Made by a program: the position numbers and the translations under genes. A DNA stretch of 64,000 nucleotides, from NCBI GenBank assembly GCA_041674625.1, contig JBAYVI010000001.1:1-64000 (forward strand), given 5' to 3'. The notes under the pieces were generated by a model. The model made no database searches. It saw only the letters and a program-made list of their open reading frames with translations, and was not told where the DNA came from. How positions within the stretch are numbered: the first letter of the stretch is position 1; the number at the start of each line of letters is the position of its first letter. Shown in pieces: positions 21,663 through 30,045 of the stretch. This DNA comes from BRH-c32 sp041674625 (lineage in GTDB: Bacteria > Bacteroidota > Ignavibacteria > Ignavibacteriales > Melioribacteraceae).

Positions 21663-22906
21663 TATTTAATGCCTTTGAAAATATGAGCAATTACATCAAC
21701 TGTCCATCCGTTACCTAGCATTTTATATCTTTGTGAATTACTAACACAGTCTGTATAATTATCTGGAACAGTTTGTAGCCTTTCGCATTCTATTGGGGTT
21801 AGTTTCCTCCAACCAATAGAATTATCATTAACCCACATATTGCCATTTGAATAATTAGTCCTTATAGTTGTTGACTTATCCCCCTTCAATTGTTTTTTAT
21901 TATACGGATCACAAAATAATGAGTCTGTGTTGGCTACATACTTTTCAATACTACCTTCTGAAATTTTATATTTTATAATATCTTCTGATATTAATACGTT
22001 ACCTACTCCGGCAGTACCTCCACTATTGGAAGATAGAGTTGGAGATTTCCCTAAAACAGAATAAATTCTTTCTCCTTGTGAGAAATTGCGTTGAAGATTC
22101 TTCCCGTCATCTAACCACTTTTTATTCTTATTTAATCCTCCAATACAAATCAACCCATCATTAGATTTATGATTTTCTATCTTGGTAACACCATTGTCAT
22201 ATATGGCATAATTACCGGATGTACATTCTCTTAAAGAATCAAATTTATCTTTCTCTTTGATACCACCTTTATTCCAACCATGCGGCTTCTCAAAAACTAA
22301 TTGTCTCCTACTATCTGAAAAGTAACTTTTCAGATTTCCGCCCTTGAAGTAATTAGCATCTACACAATAACTTTTATCTCTATCAACCAATCCATGCTCT
22401 ATAATATCTTTTAAGAAAATCCATTTATCTTCTGGTTGATCTATATCAGGAATATTTGTCCAATAAAGTCTTTTTCTATTCTGGGCAGATACTAAAGAAG
22501 AATTTATCATAATTGGCTCAACACCTAGTAACTCTGAAATTACATCTTGATATTCTTTCTTCATTTTAACATTTTCTAGAAGGAAATACTTAGGATTTAA
22601 TTCATTTTTCAACCTTACGAATTCAAAGAAAAGTTTACTTCTTGGGTCTTCAAAATTTAATTGTTTTCCAGCAAAGCTAAATCCCTGGCATGGACTACCA
22701 CCAATAAGCAAATCAATTTTAGGTAAGTCTTCTACTTTAACATCAACTACAGAGCCAATGTGTTTAGTATTAGGATAATTTTTCTGAGTTACTTTAATTG
22801 CATACTTATCAATTTCGGAAGCATAATAATTATCTACTTTTATACCTGTTCGTTCCAAAGCAATTTGACCACAAGACATTCCATCGAAGACGGATAATAC
22901 ATTCAT
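21662..22906 (-). CDS. DNA (cytosine-5) methyltransferase
   Basis: The 414-residue enzyme has the C5 motifs in order: I (VFDGMSCGQIAL), IV with the catalytic Cys (GGSPCQGFSFAG), VI (ENV), VIII (QNRKRLYW), a variable recognition region of about 180 residues, and X (MLGNGWTVDVI). It should methylate cytosine in a specific sequence. No restriction partner is beside it, so protection from host restriction is the likely purpose. Motif I and IV style is closest to the DNMT3-like bacterial group, by eye. Confidence 0.9.
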   Translation of the reverse strand: MNVLSVFDGMSCGQIALERTGIKVDNYYASEIDKYAIKVTQKNYPNTKHIGSVVDVKVEDLPKIDLLIGGSPCQGFSFAGKQLNFEDPRSKLFFEFVRLKNELNPKYFLLENVKMKKEYQDVISELLGVEPIMINSSLVSAQNRKRLYWTNIPDIDQPEDKWIFLKDIIEHGLVDRDKSYCVDANYFKGGNLKSYFSDSRRQLVFEKPHGWNKGGIKEKDKFDSLRECTSGNYAIYDNGVTKIENHKSNDGLICIGGLNKNKKWLDDGKNLQRNFSQGERIYSVLGKSPTLSSNSGGTAGVGNVLISEDIIKYKISEGSIEKYVANTDSLFCDPYNKKQLKGDKSTTIRTNYSNGNMWVNDNSIGWRKLTPIECERLQTVPDNYTDCVSNSQRYKMLGNGWTVDVIAHIFKGIK

Positions 22907-23136
22907 TCGTAAATTCTCCTGTTCTCAATTGAAGCTAATTGTTCATATCCACATCTATCAATTATATTTAAATTTTTCATATTTCTACTTCTGCTTATAA
23001 GAGGCATACATTTTGATCTGCCAATAGCACAACCAACACCAATAAAAGAACCATTACCAATATGCCATTCCACCATTTGCATCTGAATTTCTGTTAAATC
23101 TTCACAATATTTACTAATAAAATCTAATTCATTCAC
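22903..23136 (-). CDS. Hypothetical protein (77 residues)
   Basis: Starts at an ATG at 23136; its stop overlaps the methyltransferase start (ATGA). Three Cys and a Gly-rich middle (NGSFIGVGCAIGRSKC). It may be an accessory to the methyltransferase; nothing proves this. Confidence 0.55.
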   Translation of the reverse strand: MNELDFISKYCEDLTEIQMQMVEWHIGNGSFIGVGCAIGRSKCMPLISRSRNMKNLNIIDRCGYEQLASIENRRIYE

Positions 23137-23139
23137 TGA

Positions 23140-23547
23140 TCAATGCTCCTCATATTTAATTTTAGCGTTTAGAAAATACTCTTCGGCACTTCTTATATCT
23201 TCCTTTAATTTATTACTTGATTTTCTTAATTTATATACATCATGTGCCGCTTCAGTGTATAATTCAATAATATCTTTATTTATGTAAATTTTTCTATTTT
23301 TCTGTTTCTTATTTTTTATAATAATATAATGCCATTCCTCTAAAATAGCGAGTAGTCTTGAAACCGTCCTCTCATCCACAAAGAGTAGTTTAGAAAAATA
23401 TTGGTTCCCGGCAAAACATCCATCTTTATTGCTGCTAAAATAATATATAATACTATACAACTTCTTAGCCATTTCTTGTATATTAATATTATAAACTATC
23501 CATTCGTGATAAGTATAGTGTGGTATTTTTGATTTCTGTTCTTTCAT
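23140..23547 (-). CDS. Winged-helix DNA-binding protein
   Basis: The start is the ATG at 23547 (AGAGGATAAA). The 135-residue protein has a winged helix (SNKDGCFAGNQYFSKLLFV, DERTVSRLLAILEEWHYI, KNRKIYI; about 38-90), as in HTH_36 replication-initiator-like proteins, then a coiled coil. It is the first gene after a perfect sigma-70 promoter at the divergent control region, which fits an early regulator. Confidence 0.75.
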   Translation of the reverse strand: MKEQKSKIPHYTYHEWIVYNINIQEMAKKLYSIIYYFSSNKDGCFAGNQYFSKLLFVDERTVSRLLAILEEWHYIIIKNKKQKNRKIYINKDIIELYTEAAHDVYKLRKSSNKLKEDIRSAEEYFLNAKIKYEEH

Positions 23548-23571
23548 TTTATCCTCTTTAGTTAAGAGCAA

Positions 23572-23600
23572 ATTATAATCACGATGTTTTGAAATGTCAA
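23572..23600 (-). promoter_or_regulatory. Strong sigma-70 promoter
   Basis: TTGACA, 17 bases, TATAAT on the minus strand: a full consensus match. It drives the winged-helix gene and probably the methyltransferase operon. Confidence 0.85.
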
Positions 23601-23631
23601 GGCTAAATAGTAGACATTTGTGTCATTTGAG

Positions 23632-23682
23632 ACGGACATTTCGGTCAGATGCTAGTGAAAATAAAATGACCGAAATGTCCGT
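23632..23682. promoter_or_regulatory. 16-bp perfect inverted repeat
   Basis: ACGGACATTTCGGTCA (23632-23647) and its exact complement (23667-23682) flank 19 bases. It lies between divergent transcription units just upstream of the strong minus promoter. It could be an operator for the winged-helix protein or the end of a transcript. Confidence 0.55.
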
Positions 23683-23773
23683 ATAATAGAAGAGTATAAT
23701 AATGTACTAATAAATACATTAATAGTATTTTCTAAAGAAAATACAAGAAGCGTTTTTAATTTAACACATATCG

Positions 23774-23818
23774 TTAGTTGCTGGCGCAACTAATTAACGG
23801 GCCAAAGGCCCGTTAATT
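23774..23818. terminator. Tandem hairpins before the late operon
   Basis: Two stems follow one another: TTAGTTGC/GCAACTAA with loop TGGC (23774-23793), and AATTAACGGGCC/GGCCCGTTAATT with loop AAA (23792-23818). They share two bases, so they may be alternatives. No U-tract follows in either direction; insulation between divergent units is plausible. Confidence 0.5.
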
Positions 23819-23863
23819 CCAATTCTATTTATTTTTGTTCCAATTGTTTATTGCGTAATTTAT

Positions 23864-23891
23864 TAAAGTTTTATATTAATTATGCCGATAA
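23864..23891 (+). promoter_or_regulatory. Sigma-28 promoter of the late operon
   Basis: TAAAGTTT, 12 bases, GCCGATAA: both boxes are perfect. The 32 bases around it are identical to those at 25281-25312. It is the first + strand promoter of the late region. Confidence 0.85.
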
Positions 23892-23964
23892 GGACTATAA
23901 TTGACACATTAAATTGATTAAGAGTTAATTAATGGCATATAACACTCTAATTACTTTGATATAC

Positions 23965-23993
23965 TTGACAAATATACGTATCATGATTATTAT
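23965..23993 (+). promoter_or_regulatory. Sigma-70 promoter
   Basis: TTGACA, 17 bases, TATTAT on the + strand, 28 bases before the first late-region gene. The operon could thus be read both early and late. Confidence 0.7.
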
Positions 23994-24020
23994 ATAGCAA
24001 ATAACACTAAAGAGGAATTT

Positions 24021-24266
24021 ATGGGTCAAGAAGACATTAAAATTGATGAAATACCATTTGGCGAATATTGTTATGAAATTCAAGATATTGATTTAAAAAC
24101 AATGATAGCAAAAATTAGAATATGCCCATTTTGGAGTAAAGACGAAACGAAGACAGAGCAAGAAAATGGATATTGTTCATATTTAGATCAAGGAGATTGG
24201 GATGGATTCGGCCTTTTATGGGATCAAGTGAAAGAATGTAGTATTAATTTATCTGAAGATATTTGA
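24021..24266 (+). CDS. Conserved phage protein (81 residues)
   Basis: Starts at an ATG at 24021 with AAGAGGAATTT. It contains IPFGEYCYE, ICPFWS, ENGYCSYLDQGDWDG and LLWDQVKEC, a conserved Cys-containing arrangement that I recognise from other phages, possibly a zinc site. The function is unknown. Confidence 0.7.
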   Translation: MGQEDIKIDEIPFGEYCYEIQDIDLKTMIAKIRICPFWSKDETKTEQENGYCSYLDQGDWDGFGLLWDQVKECSINLSEDI

Positions 24267-24275
24267 GGAATAAAT

Positions 24276-24593
24276 ATGTTAATTAGGGATACAAAAGAAG
24301 TATACCGTTTTAAAGTTGAAAACGCCGTTGGTAAAAATGCGACAGCTAAAAATGTCTTAGATTATTTATTCGGGGAATATCTTGACGAAAGAGGCAAGGC
24401 TAATTTCGTATTACGAGAGTGGAGCACAGATCATAAGACCGCTCTAAATAGAATTAATATGTTTTGGGCTATTCCATTCACGTTGATATGTTCTCCATAT
24501 CGGTATATTACTAAAGGCTTTATTGGCTGGGATACTAAAACTGTGCTCGGTAGATTTATTTTAAGAGTAACTGGACATTTGCGAGAAACTTAA
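24276..24593 (+). CDS. Hypothetical protein (105 residues)
   Basis: Starts at an ATG at 24276 (GAGGAATAAAT). It has an N-terminal mixed part and a hydrophobic patch (NMFWAIPFTLICSPYRYI) that might touch membrane. It is co-transcribed with its neighbours. Confidence 0.6.
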   Translation: MLIRDTKEVYRFKVENAVGKNATAKNVLDYLFGEYLDERGKANFVLREWSTDHKTALNRINMFWAIPFTLICSPYRYITKGFIGWDTKTVLGRFILRVTGHLRET

Positions 24594-24604
24594 GGAGGGA
24601 TATT

Positions 24605-24712
24605 ATGTTTCAATATCTTTGCAGGACTTGTAATCATATCTTTTGTAATTCTGATGGGTGTTTGTCTTATCCATGTGAGAAATGTGGTTGTGAAGCTAAG
24701 AGAATTAATTAG
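24605..24712 (+). CDS. Tiny zinc-ribbon protein
   Basis: A 35-codon frame at an ATG at 24605 with TAAGGAGGGATATT. CRTC at 6-9, CNSDGC and CEKCGC form a zinc ribbon of the regulatory FmdB-like style (FQYLCRTCNHIF). Function unknown. Confidence 0.65.
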   Translation: MFQYLCRTCNHIFCNSDGCLSYPCEKCGCEAKRIN

Positions 24713-24734
24713 TATATTTTAGTTGGTATTCATT

Positions 24735-25085
24735 ATGAAAGAATTATTATCTTCAATCACGAAGAAAGATTTCAAAATTGACTTTTTCTCCGGTACAGGG
24801 GCAGGAGGTCAACACAGAAATAAACACCAGAATTGTGTAAGATTAACTCACATTGATTCTGGTGTAATGTCTACGGGACAATCAAGTAGAGATAGGATTG
24901 CTAACCAAAGAGAAGTATTTGAATCATTAGTAAATAATCCTAAATTCAAATTATGGCACAATCAAAAATGTATAGAATTAATGACGGGCAAAACAATCGA
25001 ACAAAAAGTTGATGAATCTATGGTAGAAGAAAATCTTAAATTTGAATGTAGAGACGCCGAAAGCGGAATATGGATAAATTTTTAA
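24735..25085 (+). CDS. GGQ-domain release-factor-like protein
   Basis: The 116-residue protein is a single class I release factor catalytic domain: GTGAGGQHRNKHQNCVRLTH (about 23-42) includes the universal GGQ that triggers peptidyl-tRNA hydrolysis. It lacks the codon-recognition domains, like stand-alone rescue hydrolases (ArfB, RF-H, Pth4). It probably frees peptides from stalled ribosomes during infection. The ATG at 24735 is used; its ribosome site is weak. Confidence 0.8.
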   Translation: MKELLSSITKKDFKIDFFSGTGAGGQHRNKHQNCVRLTHIDSGVMSTGQSSRDRIANQREVFESLVNNPKFKLWHNQKCIELMTGKTIEQKVDESMVEENLKFECRDAESGIWINF

Positions 25086-25095
25086 AGGAACCAAA

Positions 25096-25269
25096 ATGTT
25101 AGATGATTTTGACGAAGAAAGAGAAAAAAGAAATCACAAAAATAAAGGAAAGAAAAAATCTAAAGAATTGAGAGACAGATTTAATAAAATGCAAAAATAT
25201 AAAAAAGAAGAAGACGAATCTAAAGAAAATCTAAATAAATGGATCAGAGGAATTGACGATTCCGATTAA
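25096..25269 (+). CDS. Highly charged small protein
   Basis: A 57-codon frame starts at an ATG at 25096 (AAAGGAACCAAA). Nearly two thirds of residues are Lys, Arg, Asp or Glu, in long helices. The function is unknown. A sigma-28 promoter lies just downstream. Confidence 0.6.
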   Translation: MLDDFDEEREKRNHKNKGKKKSKELRDRFNKMQKYKKEEDESKENLNKWIRGIDDSD

Positions 25270-25283
25270 ATATTAAAAAGTAT

Positions 25284-25311
25284 TAAAGTTTTATATTAAT
25301 TATGCCGATAA
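25284..25311 (+). promoter_or_regulatory. Sigma-28 promoter of the terminase genes
   Basis: TAAAGTTT, 12 bases, GCCGATAA, with the same 32-base block as at 23861. It reads into the packaging genes. Confidence 0.85.
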
Positions 25312-25346
25312 GTACAATTAGTAAATAGGAGGTTTTAAAAAATGTA

Positions 25347-25553
25347 ATGAAAAATTCATTCGAAGATGATTCAAAATTTAAAGACATTCTAGAAAGACTA
25401 GAAACTGAAGTCAATTCATTTCAAGAAGAGATTATAAAACTAGACGAATTAGTTGATTATTTTCCAGAATTAGCCGTAGAAGCTACAGTAAAAAAAGACC
25501 AGCTTGAAGAAATAATTGAAAAAATTCAAGAGATAATTGAAGATTATTCATGA
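25347..25553 (+). CDS. Coiled-coil protein with start-stop leader
   Basis: The 68-residue acidic protein is almost wholly heptad helix. The Shine-Dalgarno AGGAGG (25327-25332) is followed by ATGTAATGA: a start-stop pair ATG-TAA at 25342-25347 whose last A begins the real ATG at 25347. Ribosomes may idle at the start-stop and re-initiate. It overlaps the small terminase start (ATGA). Confidence 0.65.
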   Translation: MKNSFEDDSKFKDILERLETEVNSFQEEIIKLDELVDYFPELAVEATVKKDQLEEIIEKIQEIIEDYS

Positions 25554-26269
25554 AAACCAAAAAAGTAAAAGTTATCACGACTGATTTAAGCACGGACTTA
25601 GATACCGAACAACCACAAAATCCAGCAACATATTCTGACTATATTCAAGAAACAGAAGATATGATAAATAGCACTGATTATAGTGCTGACGAATTTAACC
25701 AAGCAATAAAAATTATTCAATCAATAACCGATGCAGATGAATTGCCTTGGAAGGTTCAAAGATTCTGCTCTGAATATGTTGTCCACTACGATGGACAGAA
25801 ATCAGCTATAAAGGCTGGATGGCCAGAATGGAATGCTAATACATTTGCAAAAAGGTTATTATCTCATCCAAGAGTCCGAGCAGAAATTGAACGCCTTCAA
25901 AAAAATGTAGCGACTAAACTTCAGATTACTCAAGAACGAGTCCTAGAAGAAATTGCACATATGGCCTACGGGAACGTTGCAAATTTTTATGATGAAGAAG
26001 GTGTATTAATTCCTGTTCATAAATTAGAGAAACATATTAGTGCCAGTATTCAGGATATGGTCTATGATAGAGGCGGAAGATTACTAGGTTATAAACTAGC
26101 GGCGAAGAGTGTTGCCCTTGATGCCCTTTCTAAGACACTTGGTATATTCGATAAAGGTTCAGATAGAACTCTCCCAGTTGATTTAAAACAATTCCTCTCC
26201 ATGTTGCCACAAGAATTGCAAGAAACCATCCGCGTGGGATTAGCCAAACGCATTTCAAATAAGAAATAA
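25550..26269 (+). CDS. terS: Terminase small subunit
   Basis: The 239-residue protein has a Terminase_2-type core: QRFCSEYVVHYDGQKSAIKAGW, NTFAKRLLSHPRVRAEIERL (about 82-125), the helix-turn-helix that binds packaging DNA. Flanking helices should form the ring. It overlaps its upstream neighbour and precedes the large subunit by one small gene. Confidence 0.85.
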   Translation: MKTKKVKVITTDLSTDLDTEQPQNPATYSDYIQETEDMINSTDYSADEFNQAIKIIQSITDADELPWKVQRFCSEYVVHYDGQKSAIKAGWPEWNANTFAKRLLSHPRVRAEIERLQKNVATKLQITQERVLEEIAHMAYGNVANFYDEEGVLIPVHKLEKHISASIQDMVYDRGGRLLGYKLAAKSVALDALSKTLGIFDKGSDRTLPVDLKQFLSMLPQELQETIRVGLAKRISNKK

Positions 26270-26270
26270 T

Positions 26271-26462
26271 ATGCTAGATTATTTAATTCATGTATCTAAA
26301 ATAGAATACGGTAGTACGGCTTATTACAGGTCATTCTTTATTTCTGAAAATAAAATAGAACCACTTTGTAATTGTAAAAATGGACATCAAGACCATTCTG
26401 ATGCTTTGTACTGTAAAAAAGCAGTTAAGAAAGGTATAGAATATGTTGTGAATTGTGTATGA
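26271..26462 (+). CDS. Small Cys/His protein between terminase genes
   Basis: A 63-residue protein with CNCKNGHQDHSDALYC (33-48), which could bind zinc. It starts one base after the terS stop and overlaps the large terminase start (ATGA). Function unknown; it is possibly a packaging accessory. Confidence 0.6.
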   Translation: MLDYLIHVSKIEYGSTAYYRSFFISENKIEPLCNCKNGHQDHSDALYCKKAVKKGIEYVVNCV

Positions 26463-28180
26463 TTGATTTCGATGATGATATTTTAGATAATTTAGCGAGT
26501 ATATTTGGCGAAGATCAGATAAAAGAAGTGGTCGAGGGTAACTTAACTAGATATCAGAATGACCCTGTAGGATTCATGAAGAATGTTCTAAAAATAGAAC
26601 ACATAAGCGATGATTTAATTAGTGCTTGTGAAAGCGTTTTAAAAAATAAAATTACTATTGCTCAATCTGCAAATGCAACAGGTAAAACATGGCTCCTTGG
26701 ACATCTAGCGATTTGGTTTTATTTATGTTTCGAAGAATCGCAGGTAATAATGATTGCATCCCCTCCAGAGAGTAACCTTAAGGAGAAGAGCTTTGCTGAG
26801 GTTCTAAAGGTATTTTATAAGAATAAACATCTCTTTGACGGTAAGCATGTAGTAACAACTCTTAAAATAGCAGAAAGTGGCAAGGGAACTGATGCCAACC
26901 CGAAGCATTTTATTATTGGGAAAGCAATCCCTTCTTCTGGCTCTCCCGAAGAAAGGACTGCTAAGTTCTCTGGGAGCCACTCTCCCCAGATGCTCGTCTT
27001 AGTCGATGAGGCAAATGGGTGTCCCGATGAGATTTTCGTAGCACTCGAAGGTGTTTTGTCTGGGTCTTGGAATAAAATGTTTTGTACATTAAATCCAAGA
27101 CAAAAATCTGGAGCTTGCTACCAGATGACAAAAACTGATAAAGCAAATACATTAGTGCTATCGGCATTTTCTCATCCGAATGTCGTGACTGGGGAAGATA
27201 TTGTTCCAGGAGCTGTAAGCCGTGAGAAAACGGTACAACGGATTACTGAGTGGACCCAACCATTACCGGATGGTGAAGAACCCACGAGAGATTGTTTTGA
27301 AGTACCAGAATATTTAGTCGGATGTTCTGCAATATCTGGCTCAGGAAAACAACTAGAAACATTAGCGGCTGGATGGAGAAGGATAACATATCCACCCTTT
27401 TCGACAATAGTATTAGGCCAGTACCCATCAACAGATGCTAATACATTAATTGATGAGACATGGATTGATGCGGCGGTGTCAAGATGGAAACTATACACAG
27501 CACAATATGGGAAAGATAGTACAAAGGGGATAAATTGTGTGCTAGGCTGTGATATAGCGGATCAAGGTATGGACTTCTGCTGTGTAGCAAAAAGATATGG
27601 GAGTTATATTTCTGGATTTGAAAGATGGCGTGGATTAGACTTAGATATATCTAGCGATAAAATATCTCAAATATATATATCTGCTAATGCTTATCAGTGT
27701 AACGTAGAGGCGGACGGTATAGGTGCTGCAATTCCCCCTAAAGTGTCAAGACAAGGATTTTGGAAGTGTGAGAATAAAGAATGCGAAGGGTATGACACTA
27801 ATTATATTGACGATAATGTATTTAAGTGCCCCATTTGTCAAAAAGAAATGTCTAGGAAACATATTAACGTAAGAAAAGTATATGTTTCCTCCCCTTCTAA
27901 TAAAAAATGTGATCTGGGTAAGTTTGGGTTAGTTAGGGATGAGTTGTACTGGCTAGTTGCGGATTGGCTTAAAAGAGATCCATCGGCCATGATTCCAGAT
28001 ATTCCAGAATTGAGAGAGGAGATGTTAGCCTTCGAGTATTTTGAAGATCAAAGTTCTGGGAAAATTAAGGTTTCTGATAAAAAATCAGTAGTTAAAAAAA
28101 TACAGAGAAGTCCTGACTATTTCGCATCACTAATTCAATGTTTTTTCGAACCAAAAATTCCAAGCATTAGGGTAATATGA
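26459..28180 (+). CDS. terL: Terminase large subunit
   Basis: The start is the ATG at 26459. The 573-residue protein has an N-terminal packaging ATPase (Walker A SANATGKTW near 74, Walker B LVLVDEANG near 180) and a C-terminal RNase H-like nuclease (GCDIADQGMDF near 362, VEADGIGA near 418). A zinc-finger-like insertion (CENKEC...CPIC, about 436-463) interrupts the nuclease domain. It powers DNA packaging at the portal. Confidence 0.9.
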   Translation: MIDFDDDILDNLASIFGEDQIKEVVEGNLTRYQNDPVGFMKNVLKIEHISDDLISACESVLKNKITIAQSANATGKTWLLGHLAIWFYLCFEESQVIMIASPPESNLKEKSFAEVLKVFYKNKHLFDGKHVVTTLKIAESGKGTDANPKHFIIGKAIPSSGSPEERTAKFSGSHSPQMLVLVDEANGCPDEIFVALEGVLSGSWNKMFCTLNPRQKSGACYQMTKTDKANTLVLSAFSHPNVVTGEDIVPGAVSREKTVQRITEWTQPLPDGEEPTRDCFEVPEYLVGCSAISGSGKQLETLAAGWRRITYPPFSTIVLGQYPSTDANTLIDETWIDAAVSRWKLYTAQYGKDSTKGINCVLGCDIADQGMDFCCVAKRYGSYISGFERWRGLDLDISSDKISQIYISANAYQCNVEADGIGAAIPPKVSRQGFWKCENKECEGYDTNYIDDNVFKCPICQKEMSRKHINVRKVYVSSPSNKKCDLGKFGLVRDELYWLVADWLKRDPSAMIPDIPELREEMLAFEYFEDQSSGKIKVSDKKSVVKKIQRSPDYFASLIQCFFEPKIPSIRVI

Positions 28181-28500
28181 AAATTAAAGAAATGTTCCAA
28201 AAACTATTAACATTTATTAAATTACTTCTCGCAGATAAAGAGGAAATTTATTACTTCCTTGAATGCAAATTAACAACCGAGTTTCCAAGAAGTATGATGA
28301 TTCCGTATAACGGAATTGAATTTTATGTAAAAGATTATTCAAGTAATGAGTTCTTTATTAAAAAAGAATTAAAATACTTTGAGCACCAATTATTTATTAT
28401 ATGTGAATATTTTGATTTTGATAAAAAGGAATTCTTAGAAAAGACATTCCATGAAGACTTTCTGAGAAATAGAATAAAAGTTTTGAGAATGATGGAGTAA
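28177..28500 (+). CDS. Hypothetical protein between terL and portal
   Basis: The 107-residue protein overlaps the terL stop (ATGA). It is rich in Phe, Lys and Glu, with long helices. No domain is known; its place suggests a packaging or portal role. Confidence 0.55.
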   Translation: MKIKEMFQKLLTFIKLLLADKEEIYYFLECKLTTEFPRSMMIPYNGIEFYVKDYSSNEFFIKKELKYFEHQLFIICEYFDFDKKEFLEKTFHEDFLRNRIKVLRMME

Positions 28501-28508
28501 CTTAATAT

Positions 28509-29888
28509 ATGGCGACACCATTTGATTTAGAAATAAAAGCTAGGCGGTCAAGTAATGCATCGACTAGAAAGACTTCTCTACCTTGGCTGAATCAATATCA
28601 GTACGGTAGAGAATTGTATAGTGATGATAATTTTTACGCAATGATAAATGCGTATAAGAGTTGGGTATATGTGGCGGCTAGTAAAAATGCTACAACGTGT
28701 GCGAGTACACCCCTGAGACTCTATGTTGCTAAAAATAACAAAGGTAGTCTAAAGGGGTATCCGACAAGGAAAGTAACGAAGCAAGCTGAAAGGTATTTAA
28801 GGGAAAATTCTTCGTTAGAGAATATTCCGGCGTTTAGGAAGGCGGTGGAGATTGAAGAGGTGCTTCAGCATCCGTTTTTGGATTTAAAAACTAATGTAAA
28901 CCCCTTTCTTAATTCATTTGATCTTATGGAAATGACTCAATTAAACCAGGAGCTTACAGGAAATGCGTACTGGCAAATCATCACAGATCGTATGGGGGTT
29001 CCAAAAGAAATTTGGATTATTCCAACTACCGACTGCAAAATAATCCCGCATCCCACAAAATTTATCTCTGGGTATAAATATATCAAAGGGTCAACAGAAA
29101 TAGATTTATCCGAAAAAGAGGTGATTCATTTCAAAATGCCAAATCCAAAATCTCAATATTATGGATTTGCACCTTTTTCATCTGTAGGTGATATATATAA
29201 TTTAGATCGTTCTATCAACGAATATGAGGAATCGATCTTTAGAAATGGTGGTACACTAAGTGGCATATTTGAGACGGAGGAGGCCCTTGGTGATCACGAG
29301 TATCAGAGATTGAAGGAAGAAATTAAAGAGAACTTCACTGGCAAAGCAAATGTTGGCAAAATGCCCCTCCTTGATAATGGGCTAAAATATAAACAATTAG
29401 GTACTTCCCCCAAGGAGATGTCCCATTTGGGTGGCAGAGAGTATGTCAAAGAATCTATCCTCAATGCTTTTGGCATCAGTTTGGGTATGTTTTCAAAAGA
29501 CTCGAATAGGGCCAACGTCCAAGGTGCAATAAAACAGTACACGGAATTCACGATTAAACCGAGACTAATAAGATTTCAAGAAAAACTTAATGAAAAACTC
29601 ATTCCAATGTATGACGAAAAGCTTTTTGTAGCCTTTAATTCTCCAGTTCCTGAGGATGAGGAGTTTGCTCTTAATCAGAGAGTCAAGCACGTTAATTTTG
29701 GAATAGAAACGATAAATGAAGTGAGGAGAGAACTAGGGAAAGAACCATTTGATTCACGTTTTGACGAGCCGATTATTCCGGTAAATATGACCCATATTGA
29801 TAATATTCTTGCTAGTATTGCTAACGGCACAGGAGAAGGGAACATTGTCGATTCTCCTGGCAAAATGCTTAAATTATTAAATAGATAG
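28509..29888 (+). CDS. Portal protein (HK97 type)
   Basis: The 459-residue protein has portal hallmarks: GNAYWQII, PTTDCKIIP, VIHFKMPNP...YGFAPF, SINEYEESIFRNGGTLSGIF and KQYTEFTIKPRL. It forms the dodecameric vertex where DNA enters. The first of four RNA elements starts three bases after its stop. Confidence 0.9.
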   Translation: MATPFDLEIKARRSSNASTRKTSLPWLNQYQYGRELYSDDNFYAMINAYKSWVYVAASKNATTCASTPLRLYVAKNNKGSLKGYPTRKVTKQAERYLRENSSLENIPAFRKAVEIEEVLQHPFLDLKTNVNPFLNSFDLMEMTQLNQELTGNAYWQIITDRMGVPKEIWIIPTTDCKIIPHPTKFISGYKYIKGSTEIDLSEKEVIHFKMPNPKSQYYGFAPFSSVGDIYNLDRSINEYEESIFRNGGTLSGIFETEEALGDHEYQRLKEEIKENFTGKANVGKMPLLDNGLKYKQLGTSPKEMSHLGGREYVKESILNAFGISLGMFSKDSNRANVQGAIKQYTEFTIKPRLIRFQEKLNEKLIPMYDEKLFVAFNSPVPEDEEFALNQRVKHVNFGIETINEVRRELGKEPFDSRFDEPIIPVNMTHIDNILASIANGTGEGNIVDSPGKMLKLLNR

Positions 29889-29891
29889 CTA

Positions 29892-29948
29892 TTAAGCGGA
29901 TAGGCTGACGGGCCGATAAATTAGCATTCCGAACTAATTTCCGCTTAA
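29892..29948 (+). ncRNA. Three-way-junction RNA element 1
   Basis: P1 is TTAAGCGGA/TCCGCTTAA (9 bp). Inside are P2 (GGC...GCC) and P3 (ATTAG...CTAAT), with joiners UA, GAUAA and U. The same design, with UA-GGN...NCC-GAYAA kept, recurs at 37269, 40000 and 57600. It precedes an HNH gene. Confidence 0.6.
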
Positions 29949-30045
29949 TTTTTAAAATCGGAATAAATGCTACGGAGGTATTTATGAAAAAACTAAAATA
30001 TGTAAAGAGTGTAAAACTGAGAAAAATTCATCCGAATTTTATAAT

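Noticed and set aside
29912..29919. GCCGATAA in RNA element 1 as a sigma-28 -10 box
   Set aside because: There is no TAAAG-like box 11-12 bases upstream, and the bases are explained by the RNA fold. The similar CCGAYAAG in the other elements also lacks a -35.
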